Assembly: GCF_002018875.1 (NCBI RefSeq)
Contig: NZ_MVOL01000004.1
Coordinates: 124,001-188,000, forward strand
Reading direction: 5' to 3'
DNA: 64,000 bases
From: Pseudomonas sp. MF4836
GTDB taxonomy: Bacteria; Pseudomonadota; Gammaproteobacteria; Pseudomonadales; Pseudomonadaceae
This document shows positions 1-11,305 of this stretch, in pieces (the stretch's first letter is position 1; every line of letters starts with the position of its first letter). The position numbers were made by a program, and so were the translations under genes. The notes beneath the pieces are model-generated. The model saw only the letters and a program-made list of their open reading frames with translations, was not told the DNA's origin and did not search any database.

Positions 1-724
1 CGCCCGCCGCGCTGATGAAGGGAATCCGCACCTCATGGGCTCGCAGCCAGCCCTGGGCCAGCTGAGGCTCGGCAGAGCCGGGCAGGGTCGCAGACGAGCC
101 GGCCGGCCGCGTCATTTCATACAGCAGCCACGCCAGTTGCGCCTTGGGGCTCTGCGCCAAGCCCTCACGCAAATACACGCTGCGCACAATGCCATCGGCA
201 TCAGCCTGGGCATTGATATGCCCCACGGCCTTGGCACAGTCGCGCAACACGGCCACCGGTTCGATCTCACCCAGGGGTTGCCCATAGCGGGCGACGCTTT
301 CGCGCAGCAACGGCAACAATACATTGCCCGAGCGACACAGGGCCTGGGCCAGGCGCACATCGTTATCCGGCTGGCTGTCGGGCTCGCTGAAAATCACATC
401 GAACAGCACGCCCCGAACCTCGGCCTCGCGCAAGCGGTCCAGCAGATCCGCATGCAGCGACCGCGGCCAGGGCCATCGGCCGAGTTGTTGCAGGCTGTAG
501 TCGTCGATGGTGACGATCAGGATTCGCGGGTCGACGGGCAGGGGGCTGAGCCGGTTCAGGCTGTCGTACAGCAGGTTGTTCAGCGCCAGCCCCGGGGTCA
601 GGGACAACAGGGCGGTCAGGGGCAGCAGGATCAGGCTGACCCAGAGCCATTCCCGTACCAGGCCGCGAAACAGGCGCTGAGCCTGGGTCGGCTCCCGACC
701 TTCCACACGGCGCCAGCGCTTCAT
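1..724 (-). CDS. CHASE2-domain sensor protein, N-terminal part (continues past the left edge)
   Basis: The reading frame opens with ATG at 724 and stays open to the window edge, so 241 residues are visible and the C-terminus is missing. Residues about 25-45 form a hydrophobic signal anchor. After it comes a CHASE2-like extracytoplasmic domain, with the segment IVTIDDYSLQQLGRWPWPR, the GVLFDVIFSEPD segment and the later GHINAQADADGIVR segment all typical of that family. CHASE2 domains usually sit in front of an adenylate or guanylate cyclase, a histidine kinase or a GGDEF output domain; which one is present cannot be seen here. The start lies 18 bases after the FecR-domain gene, so the two are probably co-transcribed and may sense the same envelope signal. 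Identity as CHASE2 is fairly secure; the output is unknown. Confidence 0.8.
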   Translation of the reverse strand, partial: MKRWRRVEGREPTQAQRLFRGLVREWLWVSLILLPLTALLSLTPGLALNNLLYDSLNRLSPLPVDPRILIVTIDDYSLQQLGRWPWPRSLHADLLDRLREAEVRGVLFDVIFSEPDSQPDNDVRLAQALCRSGNVLLPLLRESVARYGQPLGEIEPVAVLRDCAKAVGHINAQADADGIVRSVYLREGLAQSPKAQLAWLLYEMTRPAGSSATLPGSAEPQLAQGWLRAHEVRIPFISAAG

Positions 725-742
725 CGGCAGCAGGCCGCAGGC

Positions 743-1753
743 TTATTGAACATTGCTGGTGCGCGGGTAATAGAAAATGTCATACACACCCGTCTCGCCC
801 TCCAGCCCGTGCTCATCGAAAGCAGAGAGACGCACATGGTAGAAAAAGGCCTTCAGGCCGCTGAAGTTGACCTCGGGGGTGCTGGAAAACTGCTCCTGCT
901 TGATGTTCAGGAACTCCTTGTCGGTCGCCACCTGGGCACGGTAGCGCCTGGCGCCCGGCAAGGGTTTGAAGATCAACTGCCAGACCGGCGCGCTGCCTGT
1001 CTGTCCGGCCTGGCCCAGCAGTCGCGGCGCCGGCAGCAGGTCGATCGGGGTCAGGGTGCCTTGTTTCTGAATGCGCAGGCCCTGGCGGGCCATGACCTGC
1101 ACCTCGCCGGGGAGCGGGCCCACCGGTTTATCCACAGGCTTGTTCCTAACCGGCTTTTTAGCCTGGGGCGGATCATCCTCCCGACTCACCGCCACCTGCC
1201 CGTTAAGCACTTCGACCAACGCCTGCTGATCGTCATTGCGCACTCGGAAATGAGTACCACGTACCCCCAGGACACCTACTGGCGTGAGGATCTGGAAGCG
1301 ATCGTGGTCACTGCTGCGCTTGATCACATAGGATTCGATCTGGCCCTGTTCCAGGCTGACCTGGGGCACCCCGTACTCCTGGTTCAGGCGCAGGGTGATC
1401 TTCGAACTGGAGGGCAGCACCACCCGCGAACCGTCTCCCAACGAGAGGCTGACGAAGGCTGAAGGCGAGGTCTTCACCCCCTCCTGCTCATCAATATTCA
1501 TGCCCTCTTCGAGGAGGGTTTCCCGGCCCTGGGCATCCACCTTCCAGGCTTCGCCCGTCAGATGCTCCACCGTTGCCGGCAAGGGCTGGCCGCGGCATTG
1601 CAGATTGTCATCGATATAGGGCAAACGCCGAGGCGCGGCGCCGGCGTCCATCAGCGGCAGGAGCAGACACCCGAGCACACCACTCAGAACCAGCAGGCGA
1701 CGGCCCGGGAAAGGCCAGGATAACGTGGGCTGCAAAGGGGTCGTTTGAGTCAT
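743..1753 (-). CDS. FecR-domain exported protein
   Basis: Length is 336 residues from ATG at 1753; an in-frame TTG at 1777 would add eight. The N-terminus has a charged pair followed by a hydrophobic stretch (about 20-40) and an A-G-A-A-P site, fitting a signal peptide. Residues about 80-200 match the FecR domain: a GEAWKVDAQG opening, the DGSRVVLPSSSKI strand, and a GVLGVRGTHFRV core. The C-terminal part (from about 245) has the P-V-W-Q-L-I-F and Y-R-A-Q-V-A-T-D pattern of a fibronectin-like repeat seen in this subgroup. These stand-alone FecR proteins differ from the anti-sigma FecR of iron uptake: no sigma-factor gene is nearby. The partner is probably the CHASE2 protein encoded 18 bases downstream. 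The divergent response regulator at 2698 may control both. Confidence 0.8.
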   Translation of the reverse strand: MTQTTPLQPTLSWPFPGRRLLVLSGVLGCLLLPLMDAGAAPRRLPYIDDNLQCRGQPLPATVEHLTGEAWKVDAQGRETLLEEGMNIDEQEGVKTSPSAFVSLSLGDGSRVVLPSSSKITLRLNQEYGVPQVSLEQGQIESYVIKRSSDHDRFQILTPVGVLGVRGTHFRVRNDDQQALVEVLNGQVAVSREDDPPQAKKPVRNKPVDKPVGPLPGEVQVMARQGLRIQKQGTLTPIDLLPAPRLLGQAGQTGSAPVWQLIFKPLPGARRYRAQVATDKEFLNIKQEQFSSTPEVNFSGLKAFFYHVRLSAFDEHGLEGETGVYDIFYYPRTSNVQ

Positions 1754-1929
1754 GGAGTGTGCTTGGACCTGTGGCAAACCGACGGGTAAACCCTGTTATC
1801 GAACCTGTGCACCATACCTGAGGCCGATCCTGAGCCGATAGCTGCCCTTTCAATCGCCAGCCAACGCGTGCGGTGCTGGTCAGGGTATGCGGTACAAAGC
1901 GCAGGTAAAAGTGCGTGGCGATCCAGGCA

Positions 1930-2087
1930 TGCCGACACAAGGGGAGGGTGACACTTCCGTGTGTCGGCACCGTGGCGACAGATCGCCCGGTGATCATCCT
2001 GAGGAGGCACTCCTTTTATTCCCCTTCAACACGGCTTGCGAGCAACCCGTGTCCCGCCAGCCTGGCGGTTGACACTCCCTGTGTCGG
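1930..2087. promoter_or_regulatory. Inverted repeat and paired GACAC-N5/6-GTGTC motifs upstream of fecR-like gene
   Basis: The 434-base gap between the FecR gene and the small ORF at 2188 has no convincing gene. It holds a perfect 10-base inverted repeat, TGCCGACACA at 1930-1939 and TGTGTCGGCA at 1960-1969. A motif is also repeated in direct orientation: TGACACTTCCGTGTGTCGG at 1949-1967 and TGACACTCCCTGTGTCGG at 2070-2087, each with a GACAC/GTGTC dyad. This spacing of two dyads about 120 bases apart would suit an operator for a dimeric regulator such as the response regulator encoded at 2698, but that link is inference. Confidence 0.4.
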
Positions 2088-2187
2088 AGCACTTCCTGAT
2101 GCCCCGTGTGCCACTCAGCGAGTAGGAATCTACCGCCCACAAGGCTCGGCTGGCCGATTTGCAAGATTTGTTCAGAATCCTTGGGTT

Positions 2188-2469
2188 CTAGAACACCCAG
2201 CGTTGCTGCTCCTGGTGCAGGGCACTTTGCTCGACGTAATGCAGGGTACTGGGAGCCACCTGGTTCGAATCAGCAAAGCCCGTGACACTGGCACTCGCTT
2301 GCGGGCTGCGCTGAACCGGCAGTTGCCCAGGGTGGGGGCTGGCAGGCGACAACACCGTCGACCCCAGGCTGAGATAGACAGCCAGTGCCAAGGCACCGAA
2401 ACACCCAAGATCCTTACCCTGCACCGCCCTCACCAGCAGCCCACGGCCTGTACGAAACATCTTCCCCAT
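2188..2469 (-). CDS. Small hypothetical membrane or exported protein
   Basis: A 93-residue frame starts at ATG 2469, preceded by a good AAGGA-type ribosome binding site eight or so bases upstream. Residues about 20-42 are hydrophobic (LGCFGALALAVYLSLGSTVL) and could be a signal anchor; the rest is polar and glutamine-rich, ending near YVEQSALHQEQQ. I do not recognise a family. It lies between the FecR gene and a divergent response regulator, so it could belong to the same signalling locus. The ribosome binding site and the plausible signal anchor favour a real gene, but the frame is short and no homologue can be checked here. Confidence 0.45.
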   Translation of the reverse strand: MGKMFRTGRGLLVRAVQGKDLGCFGALALAVYLSLGSTVLSPASPHPGQLPVQRSPQASASVTGFADSNQVAPSTLHYVEQSALHQEQQRWVF

Positions 2470-2697
2470 GATCCTTTTCCTTGCGGGTTGCAGTCGGTAT
2501 GGTTCTGCCGCACGGCAGGCCGTGACAGTGCTCCTGTCGCCTACCGGCTATTTGACATCAGCGTACCGAGCCCGCAATCGCGTCAGAGCAAATCGCCACA
2601 ATTGTTCAGATTCACCTTGGCGGCCTAAACTCACCTCCACTCAGACGCCGTAAAAACGGCCACAGTGCTCCCCCCTGCAATCAAGGAACTGCCCCGC

Positions 2698-3426
2698 ATG
2701 CGTGTCGCAATACTGGATGACGAGCCCGCCGAACTGGCCCGGGTGGAACAGACACTGCGACAGATCCCCGGGCCGGGGGACCAGCCCTGGACCCTGCACA
2801 GCTTCGAACGTGGTGAGGACCTGCTGCGCCAGCTGCGTCGAGAGACCTTTGACCTGCTGGTGCTCGACTGGCAACTGCCCGACCTCAGCGGCCTGTCATT
2901 GCTGCGCTGGACCCGCGAACACATGGAAGCGCCGCCGGCCGCGATTATGCTCACCAGCCGGGATGCCGAAAGCGATATCGTCCAGGCGCTGAATGCCGGG
3001 GCCGACGATTACGTCAGCAAACCCTTCCGCCCCAACGAACTCAAGGCTCGGGTCATGGCGGTACTGCGCCGCCACGGTTTGCAGCGCAGCACCGCCACCG
3101 AAGTGCTGAGCTTCAATGACCTGACCTTCGATGATGCGGAGCTGACCGTGACCCGGGCAGGTCAACCCATCAGCCTTACCGACCGCGAATACCGCCTGGC
3201 GCGCTGCCTGTTCGACAACCTGGGGCGACCGCTGTCACGGGAATACCTGTACCAGCGGTTCTGGACCCACGAAGAGATCGTGTCCTCACGGCCGCTGGAC
3301 ACCCACATCTACCGCCTGCGCAACAAGTTGGGGCTGACCACCGACCGTGGCTGGCAGTTGCTGACCATCTATGGTTACGGCTACCGGCTGGAAAGTGTCG
3401 CGTCGCCTGGCGAGCAGGGCAACTGA
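2698..3426 (+). CDS. OmpR/PhoB-family DNA-binding response regulator
   Basis: The chosen start is ATG 2698 (MRVAILDDEPAEL), with AAGGA 11 bases upstream; the frame could open at GTG 2665 but that lacks support. The 242 residues comprise a receiver domain (about 1-120) with the acidic pair at D8/D9, the phospho-acceptor Asp in LLVLDWQLPD (about 57), a conserved Thr in MLTSRD and the Lys in YVSKPFRPNE. A winged-helix effector domain follows (about 135-235), with ISLTDREYRLARCLF and RPLDTHIYRLRNKLG. No histidine kinase gene is adjacent on the right; the CHASE2 protein on the left has an unseen output domain. It is divergent from the FecR/CHASE2 pair and convergent with the immunity-like cluster, ending 27 bases from it. 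Confidence 0.9.
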   Translation: MRVAILDDEPAELARVEQTLRQIPGPGDQPWTLHSFERGEDLLRQLRRETFDLLVLDWQLPDLSGLSLLRWTREHMEAPPAAIMLTSRDAESDIVQALNAGADDYVSKPFRPNELKARVMAVLRRHGLQRSTATEVLSFNDLTFDDAELTVTRAGQPISLTDREYRLARCLFDNLGRPLSREYLYQRFWTHEEIVSSRPLDTHIYRLRNKLGLTTDRGWQLLTIYGYGYRLESVASPGEQGN

Positions 3427-3453
3427 CTGCTGGCCGTTAATAGCGGCTTGATA

Positions 3454-3786
3454 TCAGTGCGGGTCCTGCCAGACATCTTCATAGCCGGCGCGGTCGATGA
3501 TGAAACGCGTCCCGCTCGGCAGGTACAGGTAATCGATCACCTCCGGCAGCAGCTCGACCAGGTGCTCGGCGCATAGGGGCTGGTAGAAATCCACGGCGGT
3601 GGAATGTTCGCCGCAGTGGATAAACCAACTGACCGTGCCGTTCTCGGGCAACTCGACCCGGGTACCATAGATGGGCGACTGCGCAAGGGAGCCGGTGGCC
3701 AGTGCAATCATCGGCTCCGGCGCCTGGGGAGCGAGGTCGTAGCGTTCACAGATAAGCTGCTGTCGTTCGTTCATTGGCCCAGCCAT
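3454..3786 (-). CDS. Imm33 (DUF2185-like) immunity-family protein
   Basis: A 110-residue protein, last of the seven-gene minus-strand cluster. Its C-terminal half carries the family pattern: W-F-I-H-C-G-E, then F-Y-Q-P-L-C-A-E-H-L, Y-L-Y-L-P-S-G-T-R-F-I-I-D and G-Y-E-D-V-W. I associate this pattern with Imm33/DUF2185 immunity domains. Such proteins neutralise secreted polymorphic toxins in the cytoplasm. The ATG at 3786 overlaps the stop of the preceding gene as TGATG, which implies translational coupling; ATG 3774 is an alternative start and TTG 3789 a weaker one. No cognate toxin is encoded in the window. Confidence 0.75.
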   Translation of the reverse strand: MAGPMNERQQLICERYDLAPQAPEPMIALATGSLAQSPIYGTRVELPENGTVSWFIHCGEHSTAVDFYQPLCAEHLVELLPEVIDYLYLPSGTRFIIDRAGYEDVWQDPH

Positions 3787-4127
3787 CAAGGGAAAATAGG
3801 GAGAGTCCTGCCCAAGGCAAAGACCTGTTCGAGTGCCACCTCGTCATCGCTGTCACCGTCTTCGAAACACCTGAAACGACGCCCCCGCAGTGCCGGCTCC
3901 AGGCACTCGTGCAACGCCGCGGTCCGAAACAGCAACTCCATCCACAGCGTCTGCTCGCTCTCGAAGGTCAGGCGCAGATCATAGTCGGCGCGGCTGCCCA
4001 GGCCAGGGTCCTTGAACTCGACCACCTGCTCGGCAGCCCGCACACAATTCGCACTGCCGCGCAGCTGATCCATGACCTGCCGCACGTCCAGCGGCTCATC
4101 AAACACCAGACGATATTCATAGCTCAT
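3786..4127 (-). CDS. Hypothetical protein of immunity-gene cluster
   Basis: Length is 113 residues from ATG 4127 (MSYEYRLVFDEP), which has a GGAG 11 bases upstream; a GTG at 4139 would add four residues. It is acidic, with no signal peptide or membrane segment, and contains R-A-D-Y-D-L-R-L-T-F-E-S-E and a C-terminal E-D-G-D-S-D-D-E run. I do not recognise a family. Size, acidity and its place between Imm33- and DUF4265-type genes make a small cytoplasmic immunity-like protein the best guess, with low certainty. Confidence 0.6.
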   Translation of the reverse strand: MSYEYRLVFDEPLDVRQVMDQLRGSANCVRAAEQVVEFKDPGLGSRADYDLRLTFESEQTLWMELLFRTAALHECLEPALRGRRFRCFEDGDSDDEVALEQVFALGRTLPIFP

Positions 4128-4150
4128 GCTCGTCTTCACTCCGTTCGCGG

Positions 4151-4636
4151 TCAGCTATCCAGCCACCAATTGAGCAAGGTCTCGTCATTGGTGTCATCGA
4201 GGTTTTTATAGATGTTGGCGTAGTACCACTCGATGCCCGTGGTCTCGCGGAAACGGTTGAAGAACAGGGCGATGTTGTCCATGCCGTTTCGCGCCGGCAC
4301 CGACAATGTCAGATTGCCCTTATAGCGCCCGTCGAGCATGCCGCCCAACTCGGTCGCCACATCCGCCCCCAGGGCGATGATGTGTTCTTCCGGGATGTGA
4401 TTCGAATAAATATGGATGCAGAAGTTACCGCCACGCTTGAGCACCACGGCGGGGACATGCGGGTCCTTGATCGAAATAATATCGCCCTTGGCCAGGTTCA
4501 GCGTCAGCCCCGGTGAGTAGAGAATCTCGTAACTGTCCGCATCGATCCGCCGTACATGCAGCGGCTCATAGACTGGGCCATGGTCATTCTGCCCCGCGAC
4601 GACCCGGATCGATATTTCCTGGTTTTCATCATCCAT
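4151..4636 (-). CDS. DUF4265-like protein
   Basis: 161 residues from ATG 4636. Residues about 8-80 follow the DUF4265 layout also seen in the gene at 5073-5585: V-Y-E-P-L-H, a D-S-Y-E-I-L-Y-S-P strand, L-A-K-G-D-I-I, and then K-R-G-G-N-F-C-I-H-I-Y. The C-terminal third differs, ending in W-Y-Y-A-N-I-Y-K-N and an acidic tail, so it is a divergent relative rather than a recent duplicate. DUF4265 proteins are commonly found in bacterial immunity-gene arrays, but no activity is known to me. It lies 56 bases downstream of the Imm10-like gene. Cytoplasmic: no signal or membrane segment. Confidence 0.65.
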   Translation of the reverse strand: MDDENQEISIRVVAGQNDHGPVYEPLHVRRIDADSYEILYSPGLTLNLAKGDIISIKDPHVPAVVLKRGGNFCIHIYSNHIPEEHIIALGADVATELGGMLDGRYKGNLTLSVPARNGMDNIALFFNRFRETTGIEWYYANIYKNLDDTNDETLLNWWLDS

Positions 4637-4692
4637 AACAAACTTCCGAGCGATTACTGTTTTTACAAAGGGTGAAAAGAGCCGAGCCGGGC

Positions 4693-5076
4693 TCAGCCCC
4701 GGATCGGGGTCAACTGCTCGACAAACACCTCTCGAAGCGCCTGTTCGATGGCCGGATCGTCTTGCAGCTCAGGTGCCAGCAACAGCACCAGCTGATCCAG
4801 GCCCATACACCAGGTGACGGAGCTGGCCATGCTGAAAATGATGCGGTCCTGTTCGATACGCACCTGTGCAACCCCGCCATAGCCGGAGAGGGCAGGGCTG
4901 GAGATTTCGAGGTGGTAGGTGTCCTGGCCCAGGGCTGCGTCCTGTTCGTCGCACTCGGTGCTGCGTTGCAACACCAGGTAGTGCTCGGGCTCATCGGCGG
5001 CATCGGCAAAAGCCACAAGCCATACATCGTCTTCCAGGGTTGCGCTGAAAAAACTGGCAGGCCATTCAACAGTCAT
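4693..5076 (-). CDS. Imm10-family immunity protein
   Basis: 127 residues from ATG 5076. The match to the Imm10 pattern is good: Y-L-V-L-Q-R-S, D-E-Q-D-A-A-L-G-Q-D-T-Y-H-L-E-I, then the hallmark S-G-Y-G-G-V segment and a C-terminal helix-rich region with E-Q-A-L-R-E-V-F. Imm10 members are immunity proteins for toxins delivered by contact-dependent or type VI systems. The ATG overlaps the stop of the DUF4265 gene by four bases (ATGA), so the pair is translationally coupled. No toxin is adjacent. Confidence 0.75.
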   Translation of the reverse strand: MTVEWPASFFSATLEDDVWLVAFADAADEPEHYLVLQRSTECDEQDAALGQDTYHLEISSPALSGYGGVAQVRIEQDRIIFSMASSVTWCMGLDQLVLLLAPELQDDPAIEQALREVFVEQLTPIRG

Positions 5077-5585
5077 GCTTGAACCTCAAGTGAAGCCAGT
5101 GAAGAGCACTCGCTCATGCGCGCAGGCTCAATGGCCCCGTGCTGTAAACAGGCATCTTCATAGGCGATATGTTGGTCGTCGGTGATGGAGGACAGGTAGT
5201 GGTCGATTACGGAAAAACCGACCTCGGGCGCGATATCCACAGTGAACAGCGACAGGCCCCGGGTAACCGTACACCTGGCGCCGAGGCTGCGCAGGTGCTG
5301 CACAATGCTCGAGCGCTCTGACTCGCGCTCGGCAAAAACCCGCAGCGTCGAGTGCCCGGATTGCCGCACCACGCGGGTAGCGATCAGCTCATGGGCATCG
5401 GCGCGAGTCAGTACCCAGTCCCCCTTGCTCACGCCGTAGAGGTAATAGGGCGTGTTGTCCAACTCGTAGACACCTGCGCCCCGTTGGATGCCCCACAGCG
5501 ACTCGTACTCCACCGGTGGGAAACCGTCGGCGTCGATGGTGAGTTTGAAAATGATCTTGTGAAACTGTGCTGTCGAGTTATCCAT
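5073..5585 (-). CDS. DUF4265 protein
   Basis: 170 residues from ATG 5585. The N-terminal two thirds follow the DUF4265 pattern closely: V-E-Y-E-S-L-W, G-V-Y-E-L-D-N-T-P-Y-Y-L-Y-G-V-S-K-G-D-W-V, then R-Q-S-G-H-S-T-L-R-V and a stretch on L-R-S-L-G-A-R-C-T-V. Members of the family often sit in immunity-gene clusters. It starts six bases after the 5592 gene and overlaps the Imm10-like gene by four bases. A second, divergent DUF4265-like gene lies at 4151-4636. Confidence 0.75.
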   Translation of the reverse strand: MDNSTAQFHKIIFKLTIDADGFPPVEYESLWGIQRGAGVYELDNTPYYLYGVSKGDWVLTRADAHELIATRVVRQSGHSTLRVFAERESERSSIVQHLRSLGARCTVTRGLSLFTVDIAPEVGFSVIDHYLSSITDDQHIAYEDACLQHGAIEPARMSECSSLASLEVQA

Positions 5586-5591
5586 TCCATC

Positions 5592-6074
5592 TCACAGAGG
5601 CGCCGCCATGGGCCTCACGAACTGTCCGTAAAAGAAGTTTTCCTCGAAGGAAAATATGACCTCTGCACTGCCCGGCATCACCAGGGCCGTATTCTCATCG
5701 GACGGATAGAAAAAGTCGTCCCAACATTTTATAAAAATATCCCTGGGCACCTGCACCGCGCAGCGTCTGCCCCAGAACAGCCAGAGCAGGTCTGACTCCG
5801 GGCTTAGCCGCCGCTCGAAGAACAATGACGACTCTGCGCGCCGGGCAAAATCCAGTGTGGTTTTTTCATGGCATTGAAACAGGCTGGGCAGCTCAGTGAT
5901 AAGGCAGGGTACTGGAATGAATCGGTCCCATAGCGCCTGTGACGCTGCCTGATCAAACAGCACGACTCGCTGTTTGTCGTCCGCACTCAGAGCACAATCC
6001 GCGGCATTGAAACGCCAGGCGATGGGGTAGCGTGCTTCATCGAATAGGTGGCTGCTTGTACCTGCCAAGGTCAA
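5592..6074 (-). CDS. Hypothetical protein with WDDF-Y-PSD motif
   Basis: The open frame extends upstream to 6323, but that part only shadows the Imm1-like gene. The real start is probably TTG 6074 or TTG 6068, both just after an AAGGA ribosome binding site; no ATG is available. This gives about 160 residues. It contains a tryptophan-rich C-terminal half with L-L-W-L-F-W-G, then C-W-D-D-F-F-Y-P-S-D-E-N. The latter reminds me of DUF2947, though I cannot verify it. Cytoplasmic by composition. Its place second in the immunity-like cluster is the only functional hint. The TTG start in an otherwise ATG-started cluster is unusual. Confidence 0.6.
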   Translation of the reverse strand: MTLAGTSSHLFDEARYPIAWRFNAADCALSADDKQRVVLFDQAASQALWDRFIPVPCLITELPSLFQCHEKTTLDFARRAESSLFFERRLSPESDLLWLFWGRRCAVQVPRDIFIKCWDDFFYPSDENTALVMPGSAEVIFSFEENFFYGQFVRPMAAPL

Positions 6075-6090
6075 CGTCCTTATTGTCCAG

Positions 6091-6495
6091 TTAGCCTTCC
6101 ACTTCCCAAGCCAGATCGGGATCGGCCGAGCCATAGTCCGAGAAATAAGCCAGGGCCTGCCTCGCCCGCTCTTTAGCCACACACTGATGCCGAGGGTAAC
6201 TGCCGGACTGGCCGCCCGCGACCAGTTCAATCTGCTGATCGTCAGGACTGTCTGCGCTGAGCAGGGTCTGCAACGATTGGTCGATGTCCTGGGCGATAAA
6301 AACCACATACTGCTCGGCCGCACCGCCCCCGATATGCATCAGGGTCTCGTCGCTGAAGAAAAAAACCGTCGAGCTGAAAGCCTTTCCGTCCAGGCGGTTG
6401 AACGCGGACAGCACCTGCGCCGAGTCGGGGTTTAACCACTCACGAGGGTGGCAACGATTACCGGCATATTCATCTTCAATGATTTTCTTGAGCAT
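6091..6495 (-). CDS. Imm1-family immunity protein
   Basis: The frame could open at 6576, but that would begin inside the gyrB terminator hairpin, so ATG 6495 (MLKKIIEDEYAGNR) is preferred, giving 134 residues. The Imm1 pattern is clear: W-L-N-P near the N-terminus, L-D-G-K-A-F-S-S, then the conserved G-G-Q-S-G-S-Y-P segment and a final helix ending G-S-A-D-P-D-L-A-W-E. Imm1 proteins protect against deaminase- and nuclease-type polymorphic toxins in known cases. It is the first gene of the seven-gene minus-strand cluster, directly downstream of gyrB and its terminator. Confidence 0.75.
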   Translation of the reverse strand: MLKKIIEDEYAGNRCHPREWLNPDSAQVLSAFNRLDGKAFSSTVFFFSDETLMHIGGGAAEQYVVFIAQDIDQSLQTLLSADSPDDQQIELVAGGQSGSYPRHQCVAKERARQALAYFSDYGSADPDLAWEVEG

Positions 6496-6532
6496 TCGCC
6501 ATGGCTGCCTTGGCTGGATAAACACGTAAATC

Positions 6533-6563
6533 GTTATAGATGAGGGATTGAACAATTTGCCAA
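6533..6563 (-). promoter_or_regulatory. Possible promoter of the immunity-like cluster
   Basis: Read on the minus strand, TTGGCA (6563-6558) and TATAAC (6538-6533) are separated by 19 bases and lie about 40 bases before the Imm1-like ATG. The spacer is longer than ideal. Because a strong gyrB terminator sits just upstream, the cluster needs its own promoter somewhere here; this is the best candidate I see. Confidence 0.3.
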
Positions 6564-6598
6564 TAAAAAAGGCCAACGCTAAGCGTCGGCCTTTTTAT
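6564..6598 (-). terminator. Rho-independent terminator of gyrB
   Basis: On the minus strand GGCCGACGC and GCGTTGGCC pair around a short TTA loop with one G-U pair. They are flanked by AAAAA on one side and a run of six T residues on the other. It begins 20 bases after the gyrB stop codon. Confidence 0.9.
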
Positions 6599-6617
6599 TT
6601 TCAGCTGTGTCCCGGGA

Positions 6618-10143
<3,526 letters not shown>

Positions 10144-10163
10144 CTAGCTTCTGCTGAGCATGG

Positions 10164-11267
10164 TTACAGGCGCATCGGCATGACAACGTAAGCCGAGTCG
10201 TCGTTGTCGGATTCCTGGACCAGGGCGCTGCTGTTGGAATCGGAGAGGATCAGGCGCACCTGTTCGGTGGTCATCACCCCCAGCACGTCGAGCAGATAGC
10301 TGACGTTAAAGCCGATTTCCAGGGAGCCGCCGTTGTATTCCACGCCGACTTCTTCTTCCGCCTCTTCCTGTTCCGGGTTGTTGGCCTGGATCTTCAATTG
10401 ACCATTGGCCAATTGCAGACGGATACCACGGTACTTCTCGTTGGAGAGAATCGCAGTACGGCTGAAGGCTTCACGCAGCGCCTGACGGTCGCCCAGTACC
10501 AGCTTGTCGCCACCTTTAGGCAGCACACGCTCGTAATCCGGGAACTTGCCGTCGACCAGCTTTGAGGTAAAGGTGAACTCGCCGGTGGTGGCGCGGATGT
10601 GGTGCTGACCCAGGACAATGCTGACGTTGCCATCCGGCTCGGTGAGCAGGCGTGCCAGCTCCAGGATACCTTTGCGCGGCACGATCACCTGGTGGCGATC
10701 CGGCTGGCCGATATCGGCTTGCATCGAGCACATGGCCAGACGATGACCATCGGTGGCCACGGCACGAATGATGCCGGCCGATACTTCCAGCAGCATACCG
10801 TTGAGGTAGTAGCGCACGTCCTGCTGGGCCATGGCGAAGCTGGTGCGTTCGATCAGACGACGCAACTTGCTTTGCTCCAGGCTGCAGGTCAGCGAGCCCG
10901 GGCCTTCCTCGACAGTCGGGAAGTCATTGGCTGGCAGAGTCGACAGAGTGAAACGGCTACGGCCGGCCTTGACCACCAGCTTCTGCTCATCGAGCTTGAT
11001 ATCGATCAAGGCGTCGTTGGGCAGGCTTTTGCAGATGTCCATCAGCTTGCGCGCCGGCACGGTGATTTCGCCAGGCTCGGCTGGCTCTTCAAGTTGCACG
11101 CGACCGACCAGCTCGACTTCCAGGTCGGTACCGGTCAGCGACAGCTGCTGGCCTTCGACGACCAACAGCACGTTGGAGAGCACCGGCAAGGTCTGGCGGC
11201 GTTCGACGACGCCTGCGACCAGTTGCAGGGGTTTCAACAGGGCTTCGCGTTGAATGGTGAAATGCAT
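10164..11267 (-). CDS. dnaN: DNA polymerase III beta sliding clamp
   Basis: 367 residues, the standard length. DnaN dimerises into a ring around DNA and holds DNA polymerase III and other partners. The start is the conserved MHFTIQREALLKPLQ, and the C-terminal YVVMPMRL end, where partner peptides bind, is present. Three repeated clamp domains of about 120 residues are consistent with the length. It starts 38 bases after the dnaA stop and precedes recF by 20 bases, the usual dnaA-dnaN-recF-gyrB order on one strand. Confidence 0.99.
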   Translation of the reverse strand: MHFTIQREALLKPLQLVAGVVERRQTLPVLSNVLLVVEGQQLSLTGTDLEVELVGRVQLEEPAEPGEITVPARKLMDICKSLPNDALIDIKLDEQKLVVKAGRSRFTLSTLPANDFPTVEEGPGSLTCSLEQSKLRRLIERTSFAMAQQDVRYYLNGMLLEVSAGIIRAVATDGHRLAMCSMQADIGQPDRHQVIVPRKGILELARLLTEPDGNVSIVLGQHHIRATTGEFTFTSKLVDGKFPDYERVLPKGGDKLVLGDRQALREAFSRTAILSNEKYRGIRLQLANGQLKIQANNPEQEEAEEEVGVEYNGGSLEIGFNVSYLLDVLGVMTTEQVRLILSDSNSSALVQESDNDDSAYVVMPMRL

Positions 11268-11305
11268 GGTCTAGTCCCTTGCCTTAATAAGCTGCGCTGG
11301 TGTCA

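Noticed and set aside
35..1462. 475-residue plus-strand frame across the CHASE2 and FecR genes
   Set aside because: It spans two real genes on the other strand plus their gap and has repeated Gln/Ala/Arg-rich sequence without any family match.
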